Shown here piece by piece: positions 1 to 10,279 of a DNA stretch of 64,000 bases (positions within the stretch are counted from its first letter, which is position 1; every line of letters starts with the position of its first letter). The stretch comes from Melieria omissa. Its lineage: Eukaryota; Arthropoda; Insecta; Diptera; Ulidiidae. The notes under the pieces are model-generated. The model made no database searches. It was not told the DNA's origin and was given only the letters and a program-made list of their open reading frames with translations. The translations under genes were made by a program, and so were the position numbers. The stretch is taken from the NCBI GenBank assembly GCA_963971225.1, contig OZ020270.1, positions 28,333,123 through 28,397,122 of the forward strand, written 5' to 3'.

Positions 1-677
1 CGTCATTAGTGAAAACAAAACCAAAGTTATAGTATTTAAATCGACCCAAACTGACTAATGAACCCTCTAGATTGTAGCCACGCCGCGATTTTTCGCCTCC
101 TTTCATAAAATACCCACATAAAATACAATCATGTAGGGTAACTCGTATTTAAACAAAAACCATTTGATACGGGTTGATACGGCTCATAACGGGTTAATGG
201 GGAGTATCACGCCCACTTACCGTTATAACTAAGCACAAAAGTGCAGATGACGTTCGTTAGTATATAAATATAATAAATTTTCCCAATTTAACAAAGCATG
301 CTTATATGGCAACCCTACGTAAAAGTAGGCGTACCATGCCCATTTTTACGTCAGAGTTTAGTTAAGCCACTTGTAAATTCCTTACAAAGTTTTATTGAAA
401 TATATTGCCTTTTTCAAGAATCATCCTGCGTACCAGCCGAAAAAATTGATAAAAAATATTTTGTTTTAGCATATTTATTAATTCAGGTGATAAATCACAT
501 CAATTTTTATTTATTTATTTTTTTTAACACTACATATATGCACCAAGTGTTATCAACGTACCGACCCATACGCGCGATAAAAAGTTTTCAGTTCATATAT
601 ATTTGTTTTCTTACTAAGAGACGTGAATAAAAGTCCAAATATCTAACCATTCCGCAGCTTTCCGCAGACAAGTTGGG
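1..677. other. AT-rich stretch without a recognised gene
   Basis: I see no protein family, RNA gene or repeat boundary here. Short open frames (for example at 298-630) have AT-driven composition and no recognisable motif. Confidence 0.5.
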
Positions 678-1540
678 TACCATTTTTTTTATGAAGGTTC
701 CCACTTATCTTCCTTAAAGATTTTCGATGATCCATGATGAACCATAAAAGTTATACACCACGAAAGTAAGACATTTTCCTAAAAAATCGTCGTGTTTGCC
801 CAAACTTTGAGAACTTACCAGGATTATTTTTGAAAAAACACGTTTATTGTGAGGAAATGATTACAATTTTATTCTTCAAAGTAATGGCCATCGCTAGCTA
901 CACATTTTTCCCATCTCTCAGGCAATTTATGGATGCCTCGCCAAAAAAAGGTTTCGTCTTTTGCCTGAAAACAATCATCGATCCATTTTTTGGCTTCTGC
1001 GTGAGAATTGAAGCGCTGTTCCGTTAATGCGTGGCCCATCGATGCGAACATGTGATAATCCGAAGGCGCCAAGTCTGGTGAGTAAGCCGCATGAGCAAGA
1101 GCTTCCCAGTTGTACGATGCAACCAATTCTTTGGTGGCTCTAGTGCGGTGTGGTGGTGCGTTGTCATCGAGGAAAATCACTTTGTGTTGCCTGGCTTCAT
1201 ATTCTGGGCGTTTTTGGCGTATAGCACGGTTCAAATCGGCCAATTGTTGTTGGTAACGTTCACCGTTAACCGTTTCACCAGGTTTTAGAAGGTTTTTTTC
1301 TTCAAATGGTAACACAAAATTAACTGTGTCCGCAAATCGTAATTTGTAGGCACGTAATCCGACATTTTCCGGAGCGTCAAACAATGCGTTGCTGGATGAA
1401 ACTTGACAAATTGTGAACTAAATATTGTTGACATATGACAGAAGAAGTAAACATGACATTTGGTACGGTTCTGAAGTTTATAAATATTCGGCTATTTACC
1501 GCTAGATGTCGTTACCGGTTTCATAGGCGCATACCTGGTA
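678..1540 (-). mobile_element. mariner element, internal-deletion derivative
   Basis: The stretch holds a mariner transposase remnant on the minus strand. Proposed ends are TA CCA... at 678 and the reverse complement of ...TGG TA at 1540. Both ends share CCA and an ATGAA a few bases in, but the terminal repeats are badly decayed, so the outer borders are weak. The inner content (start codon region and C-terminal half of the transposase) is much clearer than the ends. Length is about 0.86 kb against roughly 1.3 kb for a complete mariner. Confidence 0.55.
869..1365 (-). pseudogene. mariner transposase, N-terminus fused out of frame to C-terminal half
   Basis: On the minus strand a start at 1365 opens a frame beginning MSDYVPTNYDLRTQLILCYH, which matches the usual mariner transposase N-terminus. 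After about 25 codons, at the A-rich stretch 1291-1300, it stops. A second frame then runs to 869 with the C-terminal half: LKPGETVN, LDDNAPPH (second catalytic Asp region), YSPDLAPSDYHMF (third Asp region) and a terminal PERWEK. The HTH region and the first catalytic Asp (the GDEKW block) are missing. The reading is an internal deletion of about 500 bp that also shifted frame. It cannot encode an active enzyme. Confidence 0.85.
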
Positions 1541-2294
1541 TATCTTTACAAGAAAATGTGCCATGTAAAATAATTATATGTCAAATTAATTGTAGGAATA
1601 TGCTTATTATGTGTGCTAAAAATTATTTGATTATATTCATAAACAACGATTTTATTGAGATTTTTGCACACCCATCAAAAAAGTTACGTCAACAAAATGA
1701 AATTGAGTATAAAAACACCCAACTTTGAATGGCTATATAGCAGCCAGTTTTGGTCCAATTTACATGCAAAAAGCGTTTTCTGACTGCTACATGCATGTAG
1801 ATTACAAAATATCCCCAAAAAAAGTTAGGCCCGTAACTTTAAGATTAGCCGTAATGCGCGGGTTTTCGGCATGTTTACCCCATTGTGCGGCGCGCCGCGG
1901 CGTACCGTTTGCAAATTCGAATATGCAAGGGTGTGTGTCCGTGTGAAAATAAATGTGCGTGTTGCTTGTGTATGCGATGAGGCGAATGAAAACAATACGA
2001 TCGTTGCTCGAGCAACTGCACAAGATGAAAAGCAAATTGAATTTCCATGGCTTTCGGTTCTGCTATGAATAACAAACCATGTGAATTTACAAAGGCGTAC
2101 AGTAGAGTGTGCGTTCCTATTGATAAAAAACCAAAACCATGAATTTCTGCTGTGCAATGTTGGCATTCATGTAGGCTACGTTGCCTTCTGATCTAATAAA
2201 ATTCATACCGATAAGTTTTTAAATTCATATATTAACAGCAACATATTATTATTTATTATTATCATTTCCTTAAAATTTATATTATTTAGCAGTT
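1541..2294. other. no gene recognised
   Basis: Several overlapping open frames lie on both strands around 1800-2170, where base composition is locally GC-richer. They overlap each other and show no family motif. The 3' end of the P-like element 1 should lie in or near this stretch, but I could not find its terminal repeat. Confidence 0.4.
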
Positions 2295-2536
2295 TTATGT
2301 GTTCTTTAGTATTTTTATTTTATTCTTATTTTTCGGTTTACTTGCAATTTTCTCTTTGAGCCAAATGCAATTTTTTCTTAAAATTATTAAAAAGTAATCT
2401 AATATAAATTGCTTATGTTCCCTACAAGTAGACGGTTCTGAAAACCACATTTTGTATTCATCTACTTTTGTTACATTTGCAACACACAAATTGTACAAAC
2501 GCTTTTTTATATTGGAGGAATGAGGGGTTTCCTTAA
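2295..2536 (-). pseudogene. P-like element 1 transposase: extreme C-terminus
   Basis: This Lys-rich frame contains NIKKRLYNLCVANVTKVDEY and ends in a stop at 2295. It is placed as the end of the P-like gene because it directly abuts the TTAA left flank of the piggyBac-like element and has the expected strand and position. One base of frame offset across the junction is needed, so the assignment is tentative. The same frame runs on to 2723 inside the piggyBac-like element by chance. Confidence 0.5.
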
Positions 2537-2837
2537 CCCTTCGCTTAACTTCTCGTAGATCTGGCAGCTTTTCTATGCAGCGTTTTACAGTTATTCGTTC
2601 ATTACCTGTTTCTTTTATGATAAAACAATTTATTTCTAACGGAATTTCGCGAATAACATTAAAAGTATGTATGTGTTTACAGTGCTTGGAAAAATTGTGT
2701 TTATTTTTCTTAATATTTTGCATTATTGTGAAAATTTTCTAAAATGTACGTATTATTTGAAAAGTTTACATAATTTTCATCGTTAACTACTTGCATACTT
2801 AAATTGCTAATTATTTACTTTTGCGCTACGATGTATC

Positions 2838-2916
2838 ATTGCATATATGCAATATCATGCGTTTGCGCCAATATGAACTGACATTGCAAATAAGTTATTA
2901 TATTGCATATATGCAA
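2838..2916. repeat. two copies of palindrome TTGCATATATGCAA
   Basis: The perfect 14-bp palindrome TTGCATATATGCAA occurs at 2839-2852 and 2903-2916, each followed by a ...ATCATGC string. A third copy is at 4242-4255 near the other end of the same piggyBac-like element. The positions suggest subterminal binding sites for its transposase, which is inference. Confidence 0.7.
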
Positions 2917-2950
2917 AATCATGCACTCAATCCTAAATTATTATTTTTAG

Positions 2951-4008
2951 GGCATTTACTGATCAGGACCTTGAAAAAATAATTGAAGGTTCGGTTGAAA
3001 GTGAAGACGAGTTTTTTGTTGATGACGGTGATAATAATAATTTTGAAATAAAAGTATATCGATGCCCGGAGGAAACATGTGAAGAAGAACAAGGAATAAA
3101 TAAAGTGATTAGGATTGCTGCAGAGAAAACGGTCAGAGAACGATACGATAAAACTATTTGGAAAAAAAAAGAATTCGATATAAATTTGAATGAACTTAAA
3201 GGCAGTGAAAAGCTGCCCGAAAATTTTATGGATTTGAAAGGACCTTACAGTTATTTCAAATTTTTTTTTCTGAAAAACTTATAAAGTCTGTTGTTTACCA
3301 GTCCAATTTATATGCTTGCCAGAAAAATCCAACTAATCCAGAACATATTGATGAATTGGATTTGCAAAAATTTCTGGGCATATGCGTTTTGATGTCGGTA
3401 ATTCAAATTCCAAACAACCGTCAATATTGGGTACCTATAGTTGGAAATACGTTAATACAGGAGACCATGTCGCTAAATAGATTTGAAAAAATTACATTTC
3501 AATAACAATGATGACATGAAACTCGGAAATGACCCTAATTCTGACCGACTTTTTAAAATACGTCCAGTTATCAATCAATTATCACTTAATTGAAAAATTT
3601 AAACCGGTCCCATTTGAAAGCTGTCTTTCCGTGGATGAGCAACTATGCTCTACCAAATGCAAATCTTATCTGAAGCAATATCTTCCCATGAAACCTCACA
3701 AATGGGGATTTAAACTCTATGTGCTCGCCGGAATATCTGGATTTAACTACAACTTTGAAATATACACGGGCCAAGAGAACAACCCCGTGGATAGGCTTCC
3801 TGAAGAGACTGATTTGGGCTCCAGTGCCAACATTGTTATAAGACTACTGCGACATGTTCCATCTGAAAAGAACTACAAAGTTTTTCTGGATAATTTTTAT
3901 ACATCGCAAGGTTGCAATGGTTACACTTTCATGAAATGTGAAAAGTGTGACACATATTTATGTTTCAATAAAACAAGAAATTGTTATAAAAAATTTCATT
4001 CAAAATAA
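2951..4008 (+). pseudogene. piggyBac-like transposase, deleted and frameshifted
   Basis: The frames start with an acidic N-terminus (2951-3280). They continue after a shift with LQKFLGICVLMSVIQIPNNR (3360-3500), and after another with the 3529-4008 frame. That frame has CLSVDEQLCSTKCK (first catalytic Asp block), KWGFKLYVLAGISG and FLDNFYTS (second Asp block). Then it jumps straight to a Cys-rich tail with CEKCDTYLCFNK and NCYKKFH, which is the C-terminal zinc-binding domain. The segment with the third catalytic Asp is missing. Not functional. Confidence 0.85.
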
Positions 4009-4241
4009 TTTCCCAGTTCCTTACATTAAACTTTTTATATTATAATGTAAAATATTACTACAGTACTAGAATACTACAGTTGACTATATTTTCCCAAAAT
4101 AAAAATGAATCCACAACAACTTTTTCAAAACTCGTAATTTTTCTGTAGAAATAACAGTATAGAATTTCGTATAAGTGAATTGTATCGTAATTGCAAAAAT
4201 TTGAGGAAATCAAGAGGAAGAACGATTTTTGCTGCATGAAA

Positions 4242-4255
4242 TTGCATATATGCAA
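4242..4255. repeat. third copy of palindrome TTGCATATATGCAA
   Basis: This is the same 14-bp palindrome as at 2839 and 2903, here 59 bp inside the right end of the piggyBac-like element. Confidence 0.7.
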
Positions 4256-4318
4256 TGTTACTTAACTTTTTTCGTGGACATAGGAATTCAACAAAATTTC
4301 AAAATTTCGAAGGGTTAA

Positions 4319-4592
4319 AAAGCGTATGAAATGTGTTGTAAAAGATTTTTGAAACAAAAAAAAAATGAGTCGATTGGAGCTTTTAGTTTTAAACTACTGT
4401 TAAAATAGTTGAAATTTTTGAAAAATATAAACATTTCGTTTCCTTGTAAATTTCAAAGCTCATCTTTTATTAACTTTTTGCAGTTATGACAGTCAAATTT
4501 TTCAATAGTTTTCATCAATATGAAACCAGAGAAATAACGAAGGGAACCATCACTCATATGTTCATTTTTTATAATCCCTAAGGCATTTGAAG
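4319..4592 (-). pseudogene. P-like element 1 transposase: C-terminal segment between LINE and piggyBac
   Basis: The frame continues with NALGIIKNEHMS, LRYFSGFILMKTIEKFDCHNC and, after one stop, LKAPIDSFFFCFKNLL. This is the C-terminal region of P-family transposases (a GYIV-type segment followed by a Cys pair). It ends at 4315-4318, the TTAA duplicated by the piggyBac-like insertion, and picks up again at 2536. Confidence 0.7.
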
Positions 4593-4777
4593 GAAGGGGC
4601 GGACATACAAGGTAAAGTCTCTGATTGCGTTCAACTTGGCGAACGCCAGAACGATCCTTGTCCCTGTCCCATCCAAGCTGATGCACAGCCTCCGCGCGGC
4701 CCTTCTGGCTAGCTATTTGGCACCCGCTGAATAGTGAACTAATGTGTGCAGCGAGTCCAATCCCCAGGACTTAAAAT

Positions 4778-6225
4778 TTGGGTTGTGCGCAGGGTTTGGT
4801 GACCCGCCACGGAAAATCAAATACCAATGAAATCGCTAGCAAACAAGCCTCGGAAGGAGCCCACAATGTTGACGACCACAGCAAACGATTTAAGGACCAC
4901 GATTTGAGGATATGCACCTGGAATGTCCGGACCCTCTATAGGGAAGGTGCCTCTATCCAACTGGCGGAAGCCCTCACAAAGTGTAAGGCTGACATCACCG
5001 CCATCCAAGAAATGCGATGGACAGGACAAGGTTGCTCCAAGCGAGCAGACTGCGACATCTACTACAGCTGCCATGCGGAGAAGCGCGAATTTGGCTGCGG
5101 ATTTGTGGTCAGTAAGAGACTTCGCCACCACGTCTCTCGGTGAACGAACGACTGGCTTCGATCCGCATCAAGGCTAAATACTTTAGCATCAGCCTAATTT
5201 GCGCGCACGCCCCGACGGAAGAGAAGGACGATGCGGCCAAGGATGCCCTCTATGCGGAGCTCGAGGACGTCTACGACGGGTGCCCGGCCCATGACGTCAA
5301 AATCGTCCTCGGGGACTTCAATGCAAAGGTCGGGCGAGAAGGTATATTTGGTCCCACAGTCGGGCAGTTCAGCCTCCATACGTCCACTACAAACAACGGT
5401 CTGAGGCTGATCGATTTCGCCGCGGCACGAAACATGGTAGTTAGTAGCACCAGATTCCAGCACCTCGATATCCACAAGGCGACCTGGTTATCCCCCGATC
5501 AATCAACCCGCAACCAGATTGATCACATTGTGATTGATGGAAGGCATGCTTCTAGCATTCTAGATGTGCGCACGTTCCGAGGTCCCAACATCGACTCGGA
5601 CCATTACCTTGTTGCAGCCACAGTACGCATGCGTCTTTGCGCAGCGAAGACCGCACAACCTAGTTTGCGAAGAAAGCTGGACATCAGCAAGCTGCGATCA
5701 CAAGGGGTAGCCGAAGCCTACTCCGCTCAACTCTCCAACCAGCTCGGTCGCTCCCCCTCTCCACCTGATGACATCGGCGGATTATGGGCTCACTTATCCC
5801 ACTCTATGCGCGCCGCCGCAGAAAATGTCCTTGGTTTTCGACGCTCACCACCAAAAAACCAATGGTACGATGAAGAGTGTCGCGCAGCCACTGCAGTGAA
5901 GAATGCTGCATACAAGAAGACCATGCAGTCGGCCGCCACGCGAGCCATGACAGAAAAATACCGGGAGGAGAGGAAGAAAGAGAGGTGCCTTTTTAGACGC
6001 AAGAAACGGGAGCAAGAAAGGCGCGAGCGTGAGGAAATCGAGGAGTGCAGGAGCAGGAATGACGCTCGAAAATTCTTCCAAAAAGTTAAGCGTCTCACGG
6101 AAGGATTTAAGCCCGGGGCATCTTCTTGCAGAGACGAAAACGGGGATCTGGTAACGGATGCGCAGGGTGTGCTGAGCTGCCAAGCTGCTCGCAGGCGACG
6201 AAAGGAACAATTCCGCCAGTGGTGA
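4778..6225 (+). pseudogene. RTE-like LINE endonuclease region, one frameshift
   Basis: The first frame (4778-5143) has RICTWNVRTLYREG and AIQEMRWTGQG, the opening motifs of an APE-type endonuclease. A shift near 5130 moves the frame to the one running to 6225. That frame gives LICAHAPTEEKD, VLGDFNAKVG, IDHIVIDGR and SDHYLVAATVRMRL, which are the remaining endonuclease motifs with the catalytic Asp/Asn and SDH. An Arg/Glu-rich linker follows. A second shift near 6200-6225 separates this from the RT frame. The domain nicks target DNA during LINE insertion; here it is broken. Confidence 0.85.
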
Positions 6226-6235
6226 AGATGTCCAG

Positions 6236-7783
6236 ATGGCACCAATCGACGACGACGGTGTGGATGTGCCACCGCCCAGCCATGACGAGGTACGGGTCGC
6301 TATCCAGCGACTCAAGAACAACAAAGCTGCAGGGCCGGATGGGCTACCAGCTGAATTGTTCAAGGCCGGCGGCGGTGAGCTGATTGGGTGCATGCATCAG
6401 CTCATTTGCAAAATATGGCTGGAGGAACGAATGCCCAACGATTGGAACCTCAGTGCCCTTTGTCCTGTGCTGAAGAAAGGCGACCCAACAATTTGCGCCA
6501 ACTACAGGGGTATCAGCCTACTTCCCATTGCATACAAGGTCCTGACGAGCGTACTATGTGAAAGATTAAAGCCACTCGCCATGGCGCTGATTGGACCTTA
6601 TCAGTGCGGCTTTAGACCTGGTAAGTCCACCGTCGACCAGATATTCACTCTACGCCAAATCCTGGAGAAGACCCATGAGAACCAAATCGATACACACCAT
6701 CTCTTCATCGATTACAAGGCAGCATTCGATAGCCCGATAAGGGATCGCCTATATGCCGCATTGTCTGAACTTGGTATCCCTGCAAAGCTCGTTAGACTTT
6801 GCAGAGCGACGTTGAGCAATACGCGCAGCTCCGTCAAGGTTGGAAGTGACCTCTCCGACCCCTTTGATACCGTTCGAGGTTTCAGACAGGGCGATCCTTT
6901 GTCCTGCGACCTCTTCAACTTCACCATGGAGAGTGTTCTGCGCCCGGCCGGTGTACATCGTAATGGCACAATCTTCAACAAAAGTGTCCAGCTCCTTGCC
7001 TACGCTGATGACATTGATGTCATCGGGCGTAACAAGCGAGATGTCACCGCTGCATTTGCGGCTATCGAAAGAGAATCTGCCAAAATGGGTCTGGTGGTAA
7101 ATGAGGGCAAGACGAAGTATATGCTGTCTACATGCAAGGACTCGCAGCGGCTAGGGTCTCACGTCGAGGCCGACAGGTATACTTTTGAAGTTGTCAAGGA
7201 ATTCGTCTACCTTGGCACCGCCATCAACAGCAGCAATGTCAGCCTGGAAATAAAGCGAAGGATAACTCTTGCCAACAGGTTCTACTACGGTCTCGGTAGG
7301 CAATTGAGAAGTAGAGACCTCTCTCGACCGACAAAACTTGCACTCTATAGGACGCTTATCTTGCCCGTGCTCCTCTATGGTGCTGAAGCATGGACAATGA
7401 CACGAAACGACATAGCGGCCCTTGGAGTGTTCGAGAGGAAGGTACTTCGCAAAATCTTCGGCCCTGTTCGTGTTGGTGACGACTATCGTATACGAACCAA
7501 TAACGAGCTGTATGAGCTGTATAAGGACATGGACGTAGCGCAGCGAATAAACATCCAGCGGCTACGCTGGCTCGGTCATGTCTGCCGCATGGACGACGAA
7601 GCTCCGGCGAAAAAGGTGTTCGATGCGATGGTTGGAGGTCGACGGCGAAGAGGGAGGCCGTGTCTCCGGTGGAAGGACCAAGTTGAAGAGGCCCTGTCAT
7701 CTCTTGGTGTTACTAACTGGAGAAGGCGCGCGCAAAGCAGAGGCGCCTGGAGAGAAGTTTTGCGGCAGGCCGTAACCCGATAA
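6236..7783 (+). CDS. RTE-like LINE reverse transcriptase domain
   Basis: This open frame of 515 residues is preceded by in-frame coding from about 6213. Motifs in order are NNKAAGPDGLPAELF, PVLKKGD, NYRGISLL, GFRPGKSTVDQI, FIDYKAAFDS, GFRQGDPLS and the catalytic YADD near residue 260. A C-terminal thumb and WLGHVCRM segment with GGRRRRGRP follow. It copies the LINE RNA at the nicked target. The domain itself has no stop, but the upstream endonuclease frames are shifted, so the full polyprotein is not made from this copy. The stop codon lies in the loop of a 3' hairpin (7774-7789). Confidence 0.85.
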   Translation: MAPIDDDGVDVPPPSHDEVRVAIQRLKNNKAAGPDGLPAELFKAGGGELIGCMHQLICKIWLEERMPNDWNLSALCPVLKKGDPTICANYRGISLLPIAYKVLTSVLCERLKPLAMALIGPYQCGFRPGKSTVDQIFTLRQILEKTHENQIDTHHLFIDYKAAFDSPIRDRLYAALSELGIPAKLVRLCRATLSNTRSSVKVGSDLSDPFDTVRGFRQGDPLSCDLFNFTMESVLRPAGVHRNGTIFNKSVQLLAYADDIDVIGRNKRDVTAAFAAIERESAKMGLVVNEGKTKYMLSTCKDSQRLGSHVEADRYTFEVVKEFVYLGTAINSSNVSLEIKRRITLANRFYYGLGRQLRSRDLSRPTKLALYRTLILPVLLYGAEAWTMTRNDIAALGVFERKVLRKIFGPVRVGDDYRIRTNNELYELYKDMDVAQRINIQRLRWLGHVCRMDDEAPAKKVFDAMVGGRRRRGRPCLRWKDQVEEALSSLGVTNWRRRAQSRGAWREVLRQAVTR

Positions 7784-7789
7784 CGGGTT
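7774..7789 (+). other. 3' terminal hairpin of the RTE-like LINE
   Basis: AACCCG (7774-7779), loop ATAA, CGGGTT (7784-7789). The TAA stop of the RT frame lies in the loop. The same hairpin is the core of the truncated copy at 15804-15857, so it is probably part of the 3' recognition signal used by the reverse transcriptase. Confidence 0.7.
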
Positions 7790-7827
7790 GTTATGGCCAG
7801 TTAAGTAAGAAAGTAAGGCATTTGAAG

Positions 7828-8102
7828 AATTCGCTTTCTCTGCATCAAATATGTCCTTTGATAAGCAAAATTCTTCACCGAACTCTTGATTTATAGCATT
7901 TTGAGTTTCATTGTCAATTTTAAACAAACTGGTATTATTGTCAATTGTTATAAATGAACCTTCGTCAGTTGGTTCACAATTGGAGGTTCCTGCCGTAAAT
8001 GCTATTATTTTCATTGAGATCATTTTCGCAAGAATTTGGTCAAACTCAAAAAGTGAAGGATTATTGTTTGTAACTCCTCTTTTTCTTACCAAATAAAAAA
8101 GA
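7828..8102 (-). pseudogene. P-like element 1 transposase: third catalytic region, truncated by LINE
   Basis: The frame starts with LENLFYLVRKRG, equivalent to LENFFSTIRAKGG in the P element at 17.4 kb, where the third catalytic acidic residue of the family lies. It continues NNNPSLFEFDQILAKMIS and runs to SSNA, where the RTE-like LINE has inserted. The same sequence resumes at 4592 beyond the LINE. Confidence 0.75.
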
Positions 8103-8105
8103 TTT

Positions 8106-9338
8106 TCAAGCTAAAAGAAAATTGGATTTTTCCGCCCAGATATCTTGTGAAAGAGACAAAACTGAAGTAATTGATAAAACTATACCATTTAAACAGTATA
8201 CCGTTTTCGGATACTGACAACTTTTGATATAGTTTTTCATTTCCTTCAAATAATTTTCGATATTGTTATTCTCACGAAGAGCTGATCGGAAAGGATTTTT
8301 ATCAAAAAGAACATGGCTATTCAAACAATCAAAAAGTCTGTTTATTTTTTCAATAAATATAGCTGTGGACAAAGCTTTCTCTTTGCAATCATTATAACAG
8401 CCATTTTCAACCAAAGATTTTATGGCTGCTGATACAGTATGGCTAAATATTTGAGTTGCGTATTTTTTCAAATGAATTAGGATAAATATGTTTTTTTGTC
8501 AATTGGGACAAAGGCGGGTTGAATTGTTTTTATCTAATTCATATAACCTGCAAATAATTGACCAAGAAATTTGTCCATCAGGCGAAGTGATATCATTTCG
8601 TGTTAAAATATTTCTTAGTGAATTTATTACATGGGGAACATCGTACAATGCATAAATTGTTTTCGAATCTACGACGGTAAATGGCGATTCAGACGTTATT
8701 CCCAATTTAGCGAATGAAGATCTGTTGTTTGACCCTTGATCACACACAATTGCTCTTACGTTTATACCCAGTTTTTGAGACATTTTTACATTATTTTTTA
8801 TAATTTCTTTAAGTTCATTTGATGTCAAGCCGGTAGAAGAAGCGTAATAGCTCAAATCGTATTTCCAATTTGAATACAGCCCCCTTAGCATAAAAACGCA
8901 AACTTGACCAGTAAGTTGGATTTTTCTTTCGGTTCCATCATCAACAAAGCCCACAACTTCATCATTAAACAGATTGTACTGTAAATGTGTTCTGACAGAA
9001 AATTCATCCAACATCAAAACAGCTTCTCTTTCGTCGATATTCATAACTTGAAAAATTTTTTCAAGCATGCTAAACAATTTTTGGCTTATGCCTGGCTGCA
9101 ATGATTTTATTGGAGCCCATCTTAGCAACGACGTTTTAGAAGGTAAATTTAATTTCAGTTCGTCGCTTAGGAGTTGGTAAGAAGCTGCAGAATAAAAGAA
9201 CATGCGAACATTCGTGCTATAACTTTTTCTTTTTCTTGCCAAAGAACTCTTTTCTTTAGTAACATTTTACAAAATATGGCAATATTATCGGACAAAGATT
9301 TCTTAGCGACAAAATCATCAACTGCCTGTTCTATATTA
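8106..9338 (-). pseudogene. P-like element 1 transposase: RNase H-like and insertion domains
   Basis: The frame begins EQAVDDFVAKKS, shifts by one base near 9190, and then shows LNLPSKTSLLRW, LMLDEFSVR (first catalytic Asp) and AIVCDQGSNN (second Asp), followed by DVPHVINSLRN. A second shift lies at about 8480-8500. Next comes KKYATQIFSHTVSAAI, the start of the segment that in P transposase forms the GTP-binding insertion domain. The frame ends at a stop near 8108. The motif order matches P transposase, but the shifts make this copy non-functional. Confidence 0.8.
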
Positions 9339-9892
9339 TACTACGTTTACATTGAGCCCAAATGCGTAGTTTGAGATGAGTCATTTCAAAGTGTTTACAT
9401 TGCCTCATTCGCATTGCATTTGCATTTTGTTTGGCAGCTAATGTCAAATGCTCAATGCTCATGTCCTCTTGCCGCAGCACATAGATCAGCGCTTCTCCGG
9501 CTACTGACAAAGGAATTTGTTGTTTTTTTGCTGCCTCTATGTTCTACACATTGTAATATTTGAATACAAATATACCACATACCTTACATGCTAAGCATAT
9601 TCTACATATTTGAAGCAGACGAAAATTTCCATTCAAAATTTCCATTTTGATCATTTTCGTTTGTTTTGATTTTGAACTGTCAAAAAGAACAAAAACTTTT
9701 GAAGCTTTTGAAAGAGCTTTCCTTTTGTGATGCGTTCGATAAAATTGGTCATGTTTTATCGCATTTGCTTCGTCGTTTTGTTGAAATGAGTCATTTCGTC
9801 GATTTGAATTTGTATGGGGAAATGCGTGATTTGGCTTCGCATTTGAGAATTTTTGCCCAAATCACGCATTTGGGCTCAATGTAAACGTAGTA
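9339..9892. mobile_element. MITE with TTA duplication (PIF/Harbinger-like)
   Basis: A 554-bp element with inverted ends TACTACGTTTACATTGAGCC, continuing CAAATGCGT, matches between 9339 and 9892 over about 29 bp. TTA flanks both sides (9336-9338 and 9893-9895). Counting TTA once restores the reading frame of the P-like transposase across the insert, which supports the borders. It encodes nothing recognisable. The superfamily is inferred from the 3-bp TTA target only. Confidence 0.75.
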
Positions 9893-10279
9893 TTAGTCGC
9901 TCTTATTTTCTTGTTTCTTTTATACTTATTCGAAAGCAAATTTTTCTGTAATTTTACAATCTTTCTCTTTTGGTCATAAATAATTTTTTTTTGTTTTTTA
10001 ATTTCACCGCATGCGTCCCAATATTTCTTTCTGTAAAAAGCTTCCTTTTGTTCCCTTTTTAAACAATAAGTGCAGTATTGGTCTTCTTCATCTTTTTTTA
10101 TTTCCGTTCCCAAATTGTTGGACAAATTTTTCCACGCATTATTTCTGCAAGGATCCTCAAAAGCCAAAAAATCTGCAATATCTCCCACAGTGTCCATTGA
10201 AGAGTCTGACAATTGTATTAGATCACCACAATTTTTAAATTCTGCGAAAGGAAGTGCTTGACGTTGAATCGAAACATAT
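9893..10279 (-). pseudogene. P-like element 1 transposase: linker and coiled-coil region
   Basis: This piece continues the THAP frame after the Gypsy insertion. It holds a charged segment with a CTYC pair and a Lys-rich heptad-like region (KKQKKIIYDQKRKIVKLQKN) that fits the leucine-zipper or coiled-coil segment found after the THAP domain in P transposases. It is cut at 9895 by the MITE at 9339-9892. Across that MITE the frame continues if the duplicated TTA is counted once. Confidence 0.7.

Larger units (their letters stand above)
2537..4314 (+). mobile_element. piggyBac-like element, internally deleted, TTAA target
   Basis: The ends are TTAA|CCCTTCG at 2533-2543 and CGAAGGG|TTAA at 4308-4318, an exact 11-bp inverted match centred on the TTAA duplication typical of piggyBac. 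The length of 1,778 bp is shorter than a usual autonomous element of about 2.4-2.8 kb. The interior encodes a piggyBac-type transposase with a large internal loss. The insertion sits inside the C-terminal part of the P-like transposase gene. Confidence 0.75.
4593..7814 (+). mobile_element. RTE-like non-LTR retrotransposon, near full length
   Basis: The 3.2-kb element encodes an apurinic-type endonuclease and a reverse transcriptase, and ends in a short TAAG-type tail rather than poly(A). It is flanked by an exact 13-bp duplication, AAGGCATTTGAAG, at 4580-4592 and 7815-7827. It sits in the P-like transposase gene. The clade (RTE-like) is judged from the endonuclease plus RT organisation without RNase H and from the repeat-type tail. 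Another APE clade is possible. Confidence 0.85.

Noticed and set aside
1725..2166. Cluster of overlapping ORFs on both strands as a host gene
   Set aside because: The frames overlap one another, have no family motif and share low-complexity composition.
2139..2172. CATGAATTTCTGCTG as the 3' terminal repeat of the old P-like element
   Set aside because: It begins like a P end (CATGA), but no matching inverted copy was found upstream of the THAP exon.
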